Program-made: the position numbers and the translations under genes
Notes under the pieces: generated by a model
What the model was told of the DNA's origin: nothing
The model's database searches: none
Seen by the model: the letters and a program-made list of their open reading frames with translations, nothing else
Shown here: one piece after another, positions 13,838-24,801 of the stretch
Position numbering within the stretch: the first letter of the stretch is position 1
Layout: the number at the start of each line of letters is the position of its first letter
NCBI RefSeq assembly: GCF_027596085.1
Contig: NC_072450.1
Location: 30,967,676 to 31,031,675 of the forward strand
DNA from: Anoplopoma fimbria
Lineage: Eukaryota > Chordata > Actinopteri > Perciformes > Anoplopomatidae
Direction of reading: 5' to 3'
Length of the DNA stretch: 64,000 nt

Positions 13838-13845
13838 TGACGTCA
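13838..13845 (+). promoter_or_regulatory. Palindromic CRE (TGACGTCA) upstream of the lamin gene
   Basis: A perfect cAMP-response-element octamer lies 267 bp before the lamin start codon, in a short GC-richer stretch (about 13810-14111) that is the best promoter candidate. No clear TATA box is seen nearby. CREB/ATF use is inferred from the motif only. Confidence 0.45.
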
Positions 13846-14111
13846 TTTAGCATCACTTTGTATCACTTTGTGCGCTACACTGTCAGTGCGTCAACTCGTC
13901 AGCTGTGATTACTTTCAGCTGTGGACCTCGTGAATGCAGGAAAAAGGGCCCACTTAACAAGAAGGAGAACCACATCCGGGTCCTAATGCGCTGCGTTAAC
14001 GGAGGACTCTGCGGGAGAGGTTGTCTTATCGCCGCATGCACCAGACTGATCGAGACCAGGACCCGCTGTGGCCTCTGATCACACCGTGTATCGCATTAGA
14101 CGTCCTCCACC

Positions 14112-17100
14112 ATGGCCTCTGCCACCTCGACCCCCGCTGCCGCCCCCAGCGGCCGCTCCAGCCGCTCCGCCAGCCGCCGCAGCGCCGCCGGGGGCCTGCC
14201 CGCACCCGGCACGGGTACCAGCCCGACCCGCATGTACCGCATCCAGGAGAAGGATGAGCTCCGACGCCTCAACGACCGCCTCGCCAACTACATCCAGCGG
14301 GTCCAAGAGCTGGAGAGCGAAAGGTCTTCCATATTGTTCCAGCTGGAGGAGAAGGATGACTCCAAAAGCCGGGAGATGTGCAACGTCCGGCGGCTGTACG
14401 AGGAGGAGCTGGCCGATGTCAGGAAGTCCCTGGACGTCCTGGCCGGAGAGAGGGCCCGTCTGCAGATCGACTATGGGAACCTGTGTGAGGAGTACAGGAA
14501 ACTACAAGCCAGGTGATCACGTTGGGTTAGAGCCACATACGACCAGCTTTTAGGCCAGCAGCAGGTGTGTCAGTGATGGTCCTCCAGGTGTGTCAGTGAT
14601 GGTCTACAGGTGTGTCAGTGATGGTCTACAGGTGTGTCAGTGATGGTCTACAGGTGTGTCAGTGATGGTCCTCCAGGTGTGTCAGTGATGGTCCTCCAGG
14701 TGTGTCAGTGATGGTCTACAGGTGTGTCAGTGATGGTGGTGTGTCATGATGGTCCTCGGTGTGTCAGTGATGGTCTACAGGTGTGTCAGTGATGGTCTAC
14801 AGGTGTGTCAGTGATGGTCTACAGGTGTGTCAGTGATGGTCTACAGGTGTGTCAGTGATGGTCCTCCAGGTGTGTGATGGTGATGGTCCTACAGGTGTGT
14901 CAGTGATGGTCTACAGGTGTGTCAGTGATGGTCTACAGGTGTGTCAGTGATGGTCTCCAGGTGTGTCAGTGATGGTCTACAGGTGTGTCAGTGATGGTCC
15001 TCCAGGTGTGTCAGTGATGGTCTCCTCAGGTGATGGTCTACAGGTGTGTCAGTGATGGTCTACAGGTGTGTCAGTGATGGTCCTCCAGGTGTGTCAGTGA
15101 TGGTCTACAGGTGTGTCAGTGATGGTCCTCCAGGTGTGTCAGTGATGGTCCTCCAGGTGTGTCAGTGATGGTCCTGTGTCAGTGATGGTCAGGTGTGTCA
15201 GTGATGGTCTCAGGTGTGTCAGTGATGGTCCTCCAGGTGTGTCAGTGATGGTCCTCCAGGTGTGTCAGTGATGGTCAGGTGTGTCAGTGATGGTGTGTCA
15301 GTGATGGTCTACAGGTGTGTCAGTGATGGTCCTCCAGGTGTGTCAGTGATGGTTTACAGGTGTGTCAGTGATGGTCTCCAGGTGTGTCAGTGATGGTCTA
15401 CAGGTGTGTCAGTGATGGTCCTCCAGGTGTGTCAGTGATGGTGATGGTCCTCCAGGTGTGTCAGTGATGGTCTACAGGTGTGTCAGTGATGGTTTTACAG
15501 GTGTGTCAGTGATGGTCCTCCAGGTGTGTCACTGATGGTCCTCCTGGTGTCAGTGATGGTCTACAGGTGTGTCAGTGATGGTCCTCCAGGTGTCAGTGAT
15601 GGTCCTACAGGTGTGTCAGTGATGGTCCTCCAGGTGTGTCAGTGATGGTCTACAGGTGTGTCAGTGATGGTCCTCCAGGTGTGTCAGTGATGGTCCTCCA
15701 GGTGTGTCACTGATGGTCCTCCTGGTGTCAGTGATGGTCTACAGGTGTGTCAGTGATGGTCCTCCAGGTGTGTCAGTGATGGGTCTACAGGTGTGTCAGT
15801 GATGGTCCTCCAGGTGTGTCAGTGATGGTCCTCCAGGTGTGTCAGTGATGGTCCTCCAGGTGTGTCAGTGATGGTCCTCCAGGTGTGTCAGTGATGGTCT
15901 CCAGGTGTGTCAGTGATGGTCCTCCAGGTGTGTCAGTGATGGTCCTCCAGGTGTCAGTGATGGTCCCACAGGTGTAGCTGCTTCACACCGCTCCACGCTG
16001 CACTCAGTGTTTTTGGTTTCTCCAGAATAGGACCTGAACTTTATTTTTTACACACCTGAAGTCTTCAATTACACATTTGCCGAATTGAGCATCAACCCCT
16101 TGATGAGTTTTGGTTTGGAATTAGATAGATGGATGTTTTATTCATTGTTTTGCATTGTTTGTATTGTTGAATTTTTCTCATTTGGAAACATAAATCTATA
16201 AAAAAAACAACATAGATGGAAGAGGTAAAGTCATGGTTCTTTTCTTTAGAAATGCCTGCTGTAAAAGTGGATGTCTAGGTTGAGATGTTTGGGGTCAAAG
16301 GTTTCTAACAGAATAAGGCTCCTTTATATTGTTAAACTAAACAGAAGAGCCCTAGAAGCTGTGAAGTGGGTGGTGTATGTATGGTGGTGACCATGGCAGC
16401 AGTACATCTAGATATATGAATGGAGTTTACCATGATTTACAAGTTTCAGAGTTGTTGTTTTTTTTTCTATGGTGCTCATAATTCTGATCTCCCACTCAGG
16501 AACCAGAAGAAGGAGAGCGATCTGGCGAACGCGTTGGCCCAGTGGAGGAAGGTGGAGGCCACGCTGAGCTGCAAGGACGCCGAGTTCACCAAGCTGCTGT
16601 CTGAGAACAGGAGACTCCACGACGACCTCGCTGAACAGAGCGGCCAGCTGGAAAACGTATGTACCAAAGCCAGATGCGTACACGCTGGGTGACGTATACG
16701 CGGATTACTGAATAATGCAACGATGTGCATGTTTGAGGTCTTTAAAGCCCTCAAAGTTTGTAGGAAAAGCGAGACGTCGTCCGCTCCCCTAGTAGCTTGA
16801 TGGAATATCCTGCTGCTTGGTTTGCTGGGAAGTTGTTGTGGTCTTACCAGGTTACATTGTGTTAATGCGTTACGCTCCAGTTAATTTGCAAAATTGGAGA
16901 AAATCTGTCTCAGAAATGGCTAAATACTGTGGTAGCATATGAGATTTTCCTTTTTAAAGAAATATTATTGCTGTGTCAAACAGTCTTTTTGTTTTGTTCA
17001 GGAAGGCTGCTAACTGAGTGAAATGAGATGGAAGTATCTTAGTGGCAGCCAAGATAAGAGAAGGTCAAATTCTCTAAATCTAAAAATAAAAGTAAAGGTT

Positions 17101-19759
17101 CTTCAATGCTTCCTTTCTCATCTCCTTAAGCATAGTGTACACTGGAATAGGGCTGTGGGATAATTCAATGTCATCATTTACGTGTCACAATCTGACTCAT
17201 TGTTGTAACTGAGACCTGATTTTGAAGCTCAAAACCCATGACTTTAACATAAAGCTAATATATATATATCCCGATGTTTTAACTGTGCGTGTGTGGGGTG
17301 GGGGGGGTTTCACCAGGTAGAGGGCACACTGGCAGCCACCAAGAACCAGCTGAGCACTGAGATCCTGAGGAGGGTGGACTTGGAGAACCAGGTGCAGACA
17401 CTCAAAGAACAGCTGGGACTCCAGAAGAACATCAGTGATCAGGTAGAACACACATGATGGAGGTCTGGACTCTCTGTTACTAACATTCCCCTCAATGCAA
17501 TTCCTGTCCTGCTGTAATCTGTTTTCTTTGCTGGCCTCTGGCTTCTTACACTTGCACCACTCTGTGGGTTTAATCTATGTCCTGAAGGAGATCTTGGAGA
17601 TCCGGAGCCGTCATGAGAGTCGTCTGGTGGAGCTGGACTCAGGACGACGGAGAGAGTTCGACAGCAAACTGGCCGACACGATGCAGCAACTCCGCAAGGA
17701 CCACGAGTCTCAGGTGCAGCAGTACAAAGAAGAGATCGACAGGACCTTCAGTTCAAAGGTACTCGCGCACAACATTAGGTCACGCGTTTTACCTTCCATA
17801 TTTATTGCACTATTTTTTTTTTTTTTTTATAAATCACTCAAAGTTCCTGATCTTGGATTCTTTGTGCGCTGCAGTTACAGAATGCCCAGGAGGCCGCGTT
17901 GGAGAAGAACAGTGTTGCGTCAGCCACCAGAGACGAACTGGAAACCACTAAGCTCAGAGTGGAGAGCCTCAGCTCCCAGCTCCAGCAGTACCAGAAAGAT
18001 GTAAGTGAGGCTGTAACAAAACGTGAACACGTTTGTTGAAGGAGCTACATTTAACATTCTGAACGTTGATATAGCAGCAGCAGCAGCTATACAATCTTAA
18101 AACTAATCTTTTCATGGAAAGAATTGCATATTTCTTCCACGAAAAAAATCCCTTTGTGCCTTTTTTTTAATTGGCTTAGATGTTGTCTGACTGAAACTCG
18201 ACCATCGTAGACACTGAAGCTCAGCCGTGGCGTTGACTTGATTTGTTCATGATATGTCTTGTCTTTGTGCTAAGCTAACAATCTGCTTCATATGGACATG
18301 TAGGGTATACATTTTCTGTGAGAGGTTAACAAAGTTTATAAATGGTGCTCTGTTCAGTCATTTTGCCAAAATGCTTTTACTTCATGATACCTTTTTTTAG
18401 GGCTCAGTCTGGCCAAACATCTTCTGTTAATCTTAAGAGCGAAATATACGTGATTCAGAGCATTGATGTAGCAGCCAACAACTATTAACTACGTAATGAT
18501 GATGTCTACCTGAACAGAGAAGGAAGTCACTCCCTTTGTGTGTGTCTGTGTTGTAAGCAGAGCTTCTCCGTGCTGTGATAACTTGGCTTGGCCCGCCGTG
18601 CGTGTCTTTTAGTCTTAAGTGCATGTGAGCGTTCCCCGGTGGCTGGCTCACGGCTCTGCGCTGCACTCAAATGCCTGATTTAATGCTGATGTGGTAGCAG
18701 AAGCCCCATCTCTGCTACATTTATTTATTTCAGTATTTTAACCGCTTTGGTTGTCATTTTGTTTTAGTTTTTGTGTTGAGCTAACTCTTAGTATTTGTCC
18801 TTCTCGTTCTTTGATAAGTTTTTGTGTTGCAGTAAGTAAGTTGTGTAGTTTGCTCAAAGCCCTGTTTGCGTCTTTCTTTGCTCTTCACATTCTTCTTCCT
18901 CTCTCTGTCAGAAAATGGTCCTGGAGAGCCGCTTTCAGGAGCTGGAGAGGACTCTTGACGGCGAGCGTGAGCTTTGGCAGCAGAGACTCAGTCAGAAGGA
19001 GCAGGAGATGCTGACCATGAGAAGCCAGATGTTCGCCCAGCTGGAGGACTACGAGAACCTTCTGGATGTCAAGCTCGCTCTGGACATGGAGATCAATGCC
19101 TACAGGAAGATGCTGGAGGTGGAGGAGCAGAGGTATGGCTGTGATCATGTAACTGTTAAAACTAAGTGATTTCTTTTTTTCTTTATCCAAATAATGTCAT
19201 TTTCTTCTCAGATTGCAGCTGTCCCCCAGCCCCTCCCAGCATACAGCCATACCCCGAACCCACGAACACGGCAGCCGCAAGCTCAGAGGGAAGAAACGGA
19301 AATACGAGGGCGCGTCTGGCCACTCGCCCGCCTACAAGATGTCCAGTCGTCTAACGGAGCACGGCACTGTGAGCGTGGCGGAGGTCGACATGGACGGAAA
19401 ATATGTCCGACTGAAGAACAACTCTGAGGCGGTAAGGCTGCAATGCTGCTGAGTAAAGGTGTCATTTTGGGGTTTTTGACTTCATTTGTACTCTTTAGTG
19501 TGAAGAATTAGTCTGAATGTCCATTGGAATTATTAATTGGTGCATTTGTATTAAAAAAAGAGCATTTGTCACATTTATTTATTTATTTATTTATTAACAT
19601 TCATTTAATTTTTTATTGTCATATCTGTAAACTTCCTGTTACTTTTTTCTTTTATTTATTTTTATTAACACTGGGGATGTGCATGCATGAGAGAAGGCCA
19701 CGTGTCTGGTGTGGTCCACCACATGTTTACTGTACAGTATGCACAAAGAGAGCAAAATG

Positions 19760-19795
<36 letters not shown>

Positions 19796-21029
19796 CATAC
19801 ATACATACATACATACAGTATAAGAGTAGAACAGACATGTCCATTCAAATCAACGTAGCACGATGTTTCAGAGCGGCGGCCGTTTTTATGTGAACTGTTG
19901 CGATGGCGACGTCACTGAAGTGAGGTTTTCGCTGTAACGACCTAAACAAGCAGTGAAGTAGTAATGTTACGAGGCACAGAGAGCTACACTACATTTGTCA
20001 AACGATATGAGATTGGGAGCCTTTCGACCTCTGTGGCTCTGAAGATGGCGATGGCGACGCCTAACCACCTCTAATTTATTTACTCGTTGTGCGTTTTCCA
20101 GGAGCAGCCGCTGGGTGGTTGGGTGGTACGGAGGATGTACCCCGACTCTGGAGACCTCTCCTTCCACATCCCCTCCTCCTGCATCCTGGCTGGTGGGCAG
20201 ACACTCACAGTGAGTAGCTGCTAGTTCTAATGTTTAACTGTACGTCCCTCAGCTCCCCTGCAGAGAAGCCTCATTATGAGGGGGGGAGACTATGAGGTTT
20301 GCTGAGCAGTTTAACGGACGCCCTCCTGTGATGGTGAAATGGAATTAATGACTGTGTGTGTGTGTGTGGTCTGTCAGATCTGGGCTGCAGGTTCAGAGGC
20401 GGATGCTGACTCTGGGGACCTGGTTCTGCAGGGCCACAGGAGCTGGGGCCCTGTCACTGATGTAAGGGTGGTTCTTCTGGACCCCAACCATGAGGTGAGT
20501 GCAGCATTGTGTGCAGGTGCTGGGGAGATTCAGTTGGCTTTAATCGCTGCAGTCAGAGTCCAGTGATGTTAATAGGTACGCGCAATTCTACACTATGAAG
20601 CATAAGAAATAAACTAAAGAAATAGAAAATCCACTGACCAGTCAACATTTACTTCCCGTCTGTGCGTTTATCTTATGCAGACCAGATTCCTTGTTCATAG
20701 TATCACAAATCCTCTCTGCACAGCATTCATCTCAACAATCAAGGCTACAAACTGGGTATTGGTAAATCAACTCTAGTGGCCACTAAACAAATATTTTTTT
20801 TCACGTCAATGATGACTCCATGATGCTTAACCGTAGAGGGAATGTGCCGTGTTGGAAAAAAATGCAATGTCAAAGGTCTTAAAGCATTTTCATAAAAATT
20901 GTGAAATATTGAATTCAAAGGGTATCTTATTTACATTTTATGGATGAATCACATTTTAAATGTTTTATTTTTTTTGATTCCCCAAAATATATAATTATTA
21001 CAAAATAATGCTTTGTGTGTGTATATATG

Positions 21030-21111
<82 letters not shown>

Positions 21112-24100
21112 TCAAACATTGGTATAACACGACAATTTGTTCAAAGACTCACTCAAATGAGCACCTGTGGGTCACCTTTTGATCTAAATAGTATTGACTT
21201 TAACCTTTTTAAACAGGCCCTATAATGTTATTTTTTGCGTTAATGCTCATAATCCGTCTTGTTTTTCTCATCCTGGCTGTCCTGCAGCACCTCTTCTCAC
21301 CCTCTCTCTGAAATGCTCTGTTGTAGTGCTTGCTCCTCCCTCCAGAAAGCAAAGTCCGCCCTGATTGGTCAGCTGGCCCGCTCTGTTGTGATTGGTCAAC
21401 GTTTTGTATGCGTCGGAAATGTCCCGTCCCTTACAAACAGAATTCAGCCCCGTCTTCCAGAGCGGTTCAAAACACTGTGGAAGCTGTCCTCTGTGAAATG
21501 CAGTGAACAAAACATTAAGTTGTTGTTGTTGTTGTACTGCTCTGGCAAAGTGTTAAAAATGAAATGTAGCCACTTTTTCTTAATTTCATCTGCCAAACAA
21601 AGGACATTTCTCCTCGCAGAGCGTCTTCTCAACATGACGGCCGCAAAAAACAACTCTTCCTCCAGAGCTTCAGCTCTATCTTTCGGTTTTCTTGTTTGAG
21701 GGCCAAACTAGCCGGAAGGACTTCTGTAACATTGTGACCTCATAAAGTTACAGAAGTGAAGGAGAGAATTCAATGGAGCCGTTTCAGGCAGCTCAGGAGC
21801 TGAGGGGGAGGGTAACTCCTTTTAGGGGTGGACTTCAGGTTTTACACTCTACGGAGCTTTTCCACTTTTTCTCTCTCCAACACACTAAAGGAGAGAGAAA
21901 AAGTGGAAAAGCTTAATAGAGCCACTTTAAAAGTATCTCTGTCAAACCTTTGTGTTATAAATCCTAAACAAAGTCCTAACATGACTGTAGTTAGGTGATG
22001 TGCTGTCTGTTCAGGGAGCCTGGTGTAAATAGATTTTGATGATCCCTTCCCAGGAAATGGCGGAGCACCGGGTGTGTATGCAGCAAAGAGGTGAGGAGGA
22101 GACTGAGCTGGAGTTTGATGACGAATACGTCGCGGGCAGTGACATCCAGCACTTCAGGAGACAGGTAAAGACAGTTACTCATAAACCAGAGCCACAAACA
22201 GTTCCATAACCTCAGTGTACAGAAACGGGTACTTTAGTACATGAAACTTGATGTCCCTTTTCTTCCTGCCTACACGGAAGCCAAAGAGGAAGAAGAAGAA
22301 GAAGTGTTGTTCTGTGTCTTGAGTGCAGAGCACACAGCGTGCTGACAGGTGAGGAGGGCGGAGCTTACCGAGGCTTTCCCCCCTCTGCTCGTCTGCTTGT
22401 ACCCAGTGTGCACGGCTCTGTGTAAACATGCATGGCTCGTTTCAAACATGGTGCTGCTGCCTTTTGTGTTTGATTCAGCAACCTAACAAACATCACAAAG
22501 CAAGTTCAACTCAGTCAGTCTCTCTCTGGGTTAAAGGGGAACTTTGCTGTTTTTCAACCTGGATCCTGTTTTCGTGTCTTAAGTGACACGTTATCCTTCA
22601 AAACTGGACCAACGGGGAGAAAAATGTTCCCCATTGTCCAGTTTTGAAGGATAAAGCTGAAACAGGCTGCTGCTAAACAGGCGGCGACGGCAACTGAGCC
22701 GCATCAATGTTACGTTGCCACAGACAATCTCAAGTTGTTACGTAAGTGTCTGACAACATTCCGACATGGGACCAAGATTTCGGAACTTGATTTCTCCTTC
22801 TGCAAGACTCTTTCCATAATGTCAAACAATAATCTTAACAATCGGAGCCTGTAATAGCAGAAGCAGGTACTATTAGTGGATGTACATGAGGCCCTGAGGG
22901 GCTGCTGTCTTTAGCACTCGCTCAGTACTGGGTGACTGATTTCAGAAATTATTAGTCAGACAATTAAACATGTTAAAATAGGATCCAAGTTAAAAAAAAA
23001 AAAAAAAAACACCTGTGAGGCTATTGTACCTGGTACAACTTAGGCAACAGCCTCTGGTTCTGAAAAGTGAAGCCAATGTGGAAGTGTCTTTAACCTGCAT
23101 TCTCTCTACTGACCAGCAGGGGACTGACTCTGGTTGTATAGATCTCTATGAGAAAATGACTCTACTTCTCTCTGGATTTTATAACCTCAGTAAACATTGT
23201 AAACATGAGTTTATGGTCTCAATCTCTAGTTTCAATTTTTTTTCAATACAGCATGATGTTTGTTTGAAAATGGCAGTTCAAGAACCAATGGGTGACATCC
23301 CAGTTTGTACCTTTTTTTTTAATTCATGAAATGATGTTTACATGGAACTTGAGGAACCAGGTTATTCATCCAGGTCTCTGAAAACCAGGATATGATGTGG
23401 ACATGTGCAAACACATTACAGGGTAGTTCTGTTCATCATCACCAGGATACAAGTGAGAATGTTAAGTGAGTGGAACTCTACTCTAGTGATGAACAGAATC
23501 TTTCTCACTTGGTGGTTGGATGATTGTGGTGGAGAGCGCTGTCTCACAGGTCACCTTTGTGTCCTCTAAGGAAGTATTTGCATGAATCATTTCACTCATG
23601 TATTCAGATATTTCACCTATTTCACCTTTCTGTAGATCCAAATAGGTCTTGAGGGAGGTTCATGCTCCCTTCAGCTTTATTTTATTTATGTTTTTAAGCT
23701 CTCTGGAAACAAAAGAGAATTTGACTGATTGAATTTGGAATGTGTGGAACTTCAACCAAGCCTACTTTCTTTTTACCACTTTTCCATACTTTTTACTTTA
23801 ATGTTTCTTTAATATAGAAGTGTTGTGCTCATTGTTCCTTTGCCCTCAGAGCGATTCATTTTTTTTTTTTTTTTTTTTTGTGCATACAGGGAAATCTGTA
23901 TGCACAAATACTTGTACTATGAAGCCCAGTAGGCATCAAACAGGGAAAAGTATCAGACCATGGAAAATGTGAATAAGCCGCTTCCAAAACTAATGCAGTT
24001 TGTTTAGATTTTGGATGCAGATACATGGGTGTGTTTTTGAGTTTGACAGCTTAATGTCTTAGATATGTGAAAATGTATAGTTCCAAATTGTGTACAAACA

Positions 24101-24539
24101 TAATTGAAAAGCACACTTTCTTAATAAGTTTGCACAAATATGTATAATGCAGGAATTTTATAGGCACTAAGGCTGCAGCAATGCCAATAATATATAATAA
24201 CATATTGTAAAGCAAGATTGTAAAGCCAGGCAAATAATTTGTGATTCTGGGCTATACAAAATAAACTGAATTGAATTGAATTGAATACTAATGAACTACA
24301 GGGATTATTCTTTTTTTTCCACTGATCTGGACGGCTGTTTGTTGCCCTTGGTAACACCCTGCTCCAGACTCATGCGCCATGCCCTCCCCTCACTGCATGT
24401 TCAGCCCTAACCAGACTGCCTATATGAGACCAGCATGTGTCCTGTGATGGTAATTGTATGTATGATTTAATAAATATAATAACGCTGCTGTGTTTGTTTT
24501 CAGGATCTATCTAAGGAGGGCAGCTGTTCCGTCATGTGA
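14112..24539 (+). CDS. lmnl3: B-type lamin, probably lamin LIII (11 exons, complete)
   Basis: Nuclear intermediate-filament protein of the lamina under the inner nuclear membrane. Exons by GT-AG sites and reading phase: 14112-14512, 16500-16656, 17317-17442, 17588-17758, 17875-18000, 18912-19132, 19212-19431, 20102-20209, 20378-20494, 22054-22164, 24504-24539. They give 597 aa. Exon sizes 157, 126, 171, 126, 221 and 108 equal those of vertebrate lamin genes, which fixes the model. Seen: a short head with a mitotic Cdk-type site SPTR (residues 37-40); the rod start [19 protein letters not shown]; the rod end [18 protein letters not shown]; a second Cdk-type site LSPSPS just after the rod; the basic nuclear signal GKKRKYEG (about 427-434); an Ig-fold tail; an acidic stretch; and the C-terminal CaaX box CSVM for farnesylation. 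There are no lamin-A-specific exons. The sequence is clearly divergent from B1 and B2, which favours LIII; the block with sh3gl3 and bnc1 agrees. Lamin identity is near certain, the LIII assignment moderate. Confidence 0.93.
14562..15975 (+). repeat. 22-23 bp minisatellite in lamin intron 1 (about 60 units)
   Basis: Tandem units of the form CAGGTGTGTCAGTGATGGTC followed by CTC or TA run for about 1.4 kb. Two main unit types (ending CCTC and CTA) are interleaved, with some truncated units. The array begins about 50 bp after the exon 1 splice donor. Every full unit holds CAG|GTGTGT, which resembles a 5' splice site. Sequence identity between units is very high, so the true length is likely to vary between individuals and assemblies. 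Confidence 0.97.
19760..19816 (+). repeat. (AT)n(ACAT)n microsatellite in lamin intron 7
   Basis: A dinucleotide run followed by about seven CATA units. Confidence 0.95.
21013..21111 (+). repeat. (GT)(AT)n(AC)n compound microsatellite in lamin intron 9
   Basis: A long AT run bordered by GT and AC runs. Confidence 0.95.
21855..21913. repeat. Perfect 24-bp inverted repeat (hairpin) in lamin intron 9
   Basis: The arm 21855-21878 (starts AGCTTTTCCACTTTTT) is matched exactly by its reverse complement at 21890-21913, across an 11-base loop. It lies in the intron between lamin exons 9 and 10. It could be part of a decayed foldback element; no flanking target duplication was recognised. Confidence 0.9.
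22549..22999. mobile_element. MITE-like element with terminal inverted repeats in lamin intron 10
   Basis: The left end (TTTTCAACCTGGATCCTGTT) and right end (reverse complement TTTTAACTTGGATCCTATTT) are imperfect inverted repeats about 430 bp apart with no coding capacity. Inside lies a second inverted repeat: 22591-22609 pairs exactly with 22636-22654. The structure fits a non-autonomous DNA transposon; the family is not named with certainty. Confidence 0.55.
24225..24288 (+). mobile_element. LINE/SINE 3' tail fragment
   Basis: TTGTGATTCTGGGCTATACA followed by AAATAAACTGAATTGAATTG is the 3' tail shared by a common teleost LINE and its SINE partners. It lies in lamin intron 10. Confidence 0.5.
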
Positions 24540-24778
24540 TCGCTGCTTTGACTGGCTCTAACATTTTGTAGAACAAAGGACTGCTGCTCTCTGGTCTCAG
24601 TGTTGTCTCAAACAACAAACTACGAGGACTCTGACACGTTGGTCTGCCTGTGAAGAGCTCCGATGCCTTAGAGCAACACGATCAACCTCAGTATTCCTCA
24701 CTGGTTTCATGGCTCTTACTGCACAAGACGAGATGTGAGCTTTGCCTTGATTTGATCTCATTTTAAATGTGTGTGTGA

Positions 24779-24801
24779 AATAAAACTGTTAGCATAATAA
24801 A
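24779..24801 (+). terminator. Polyadenylation signals of the lamin gene
   Basis: Two AATAAA hexamers (24779-24784 and 24796-24801) lie about 240 bp after the lamin stop codon. They are the likely 3' end of the transcript, giving a short 3' UTR. Confidence 0.7.

Noticed and set aside
14112..14516. Short 134-aa lamin-head protein
   Set aside because: The frame runs only four bases past the exon 1 donor to a TGA. Phase and the size of exon 2 show that it is spliced.
14068..14553. Alternative 161-aa frame over lamin exon 1
   Set aside because: Proline/arginine-rich shadow frame of GC-rich exon 1, with no family resemblance.
14562..15975. CRISPR-like array
   Set aside because: The units are head-to-tail with no unique spacers, and the host is a vertebrate. 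It is a minisatellite.
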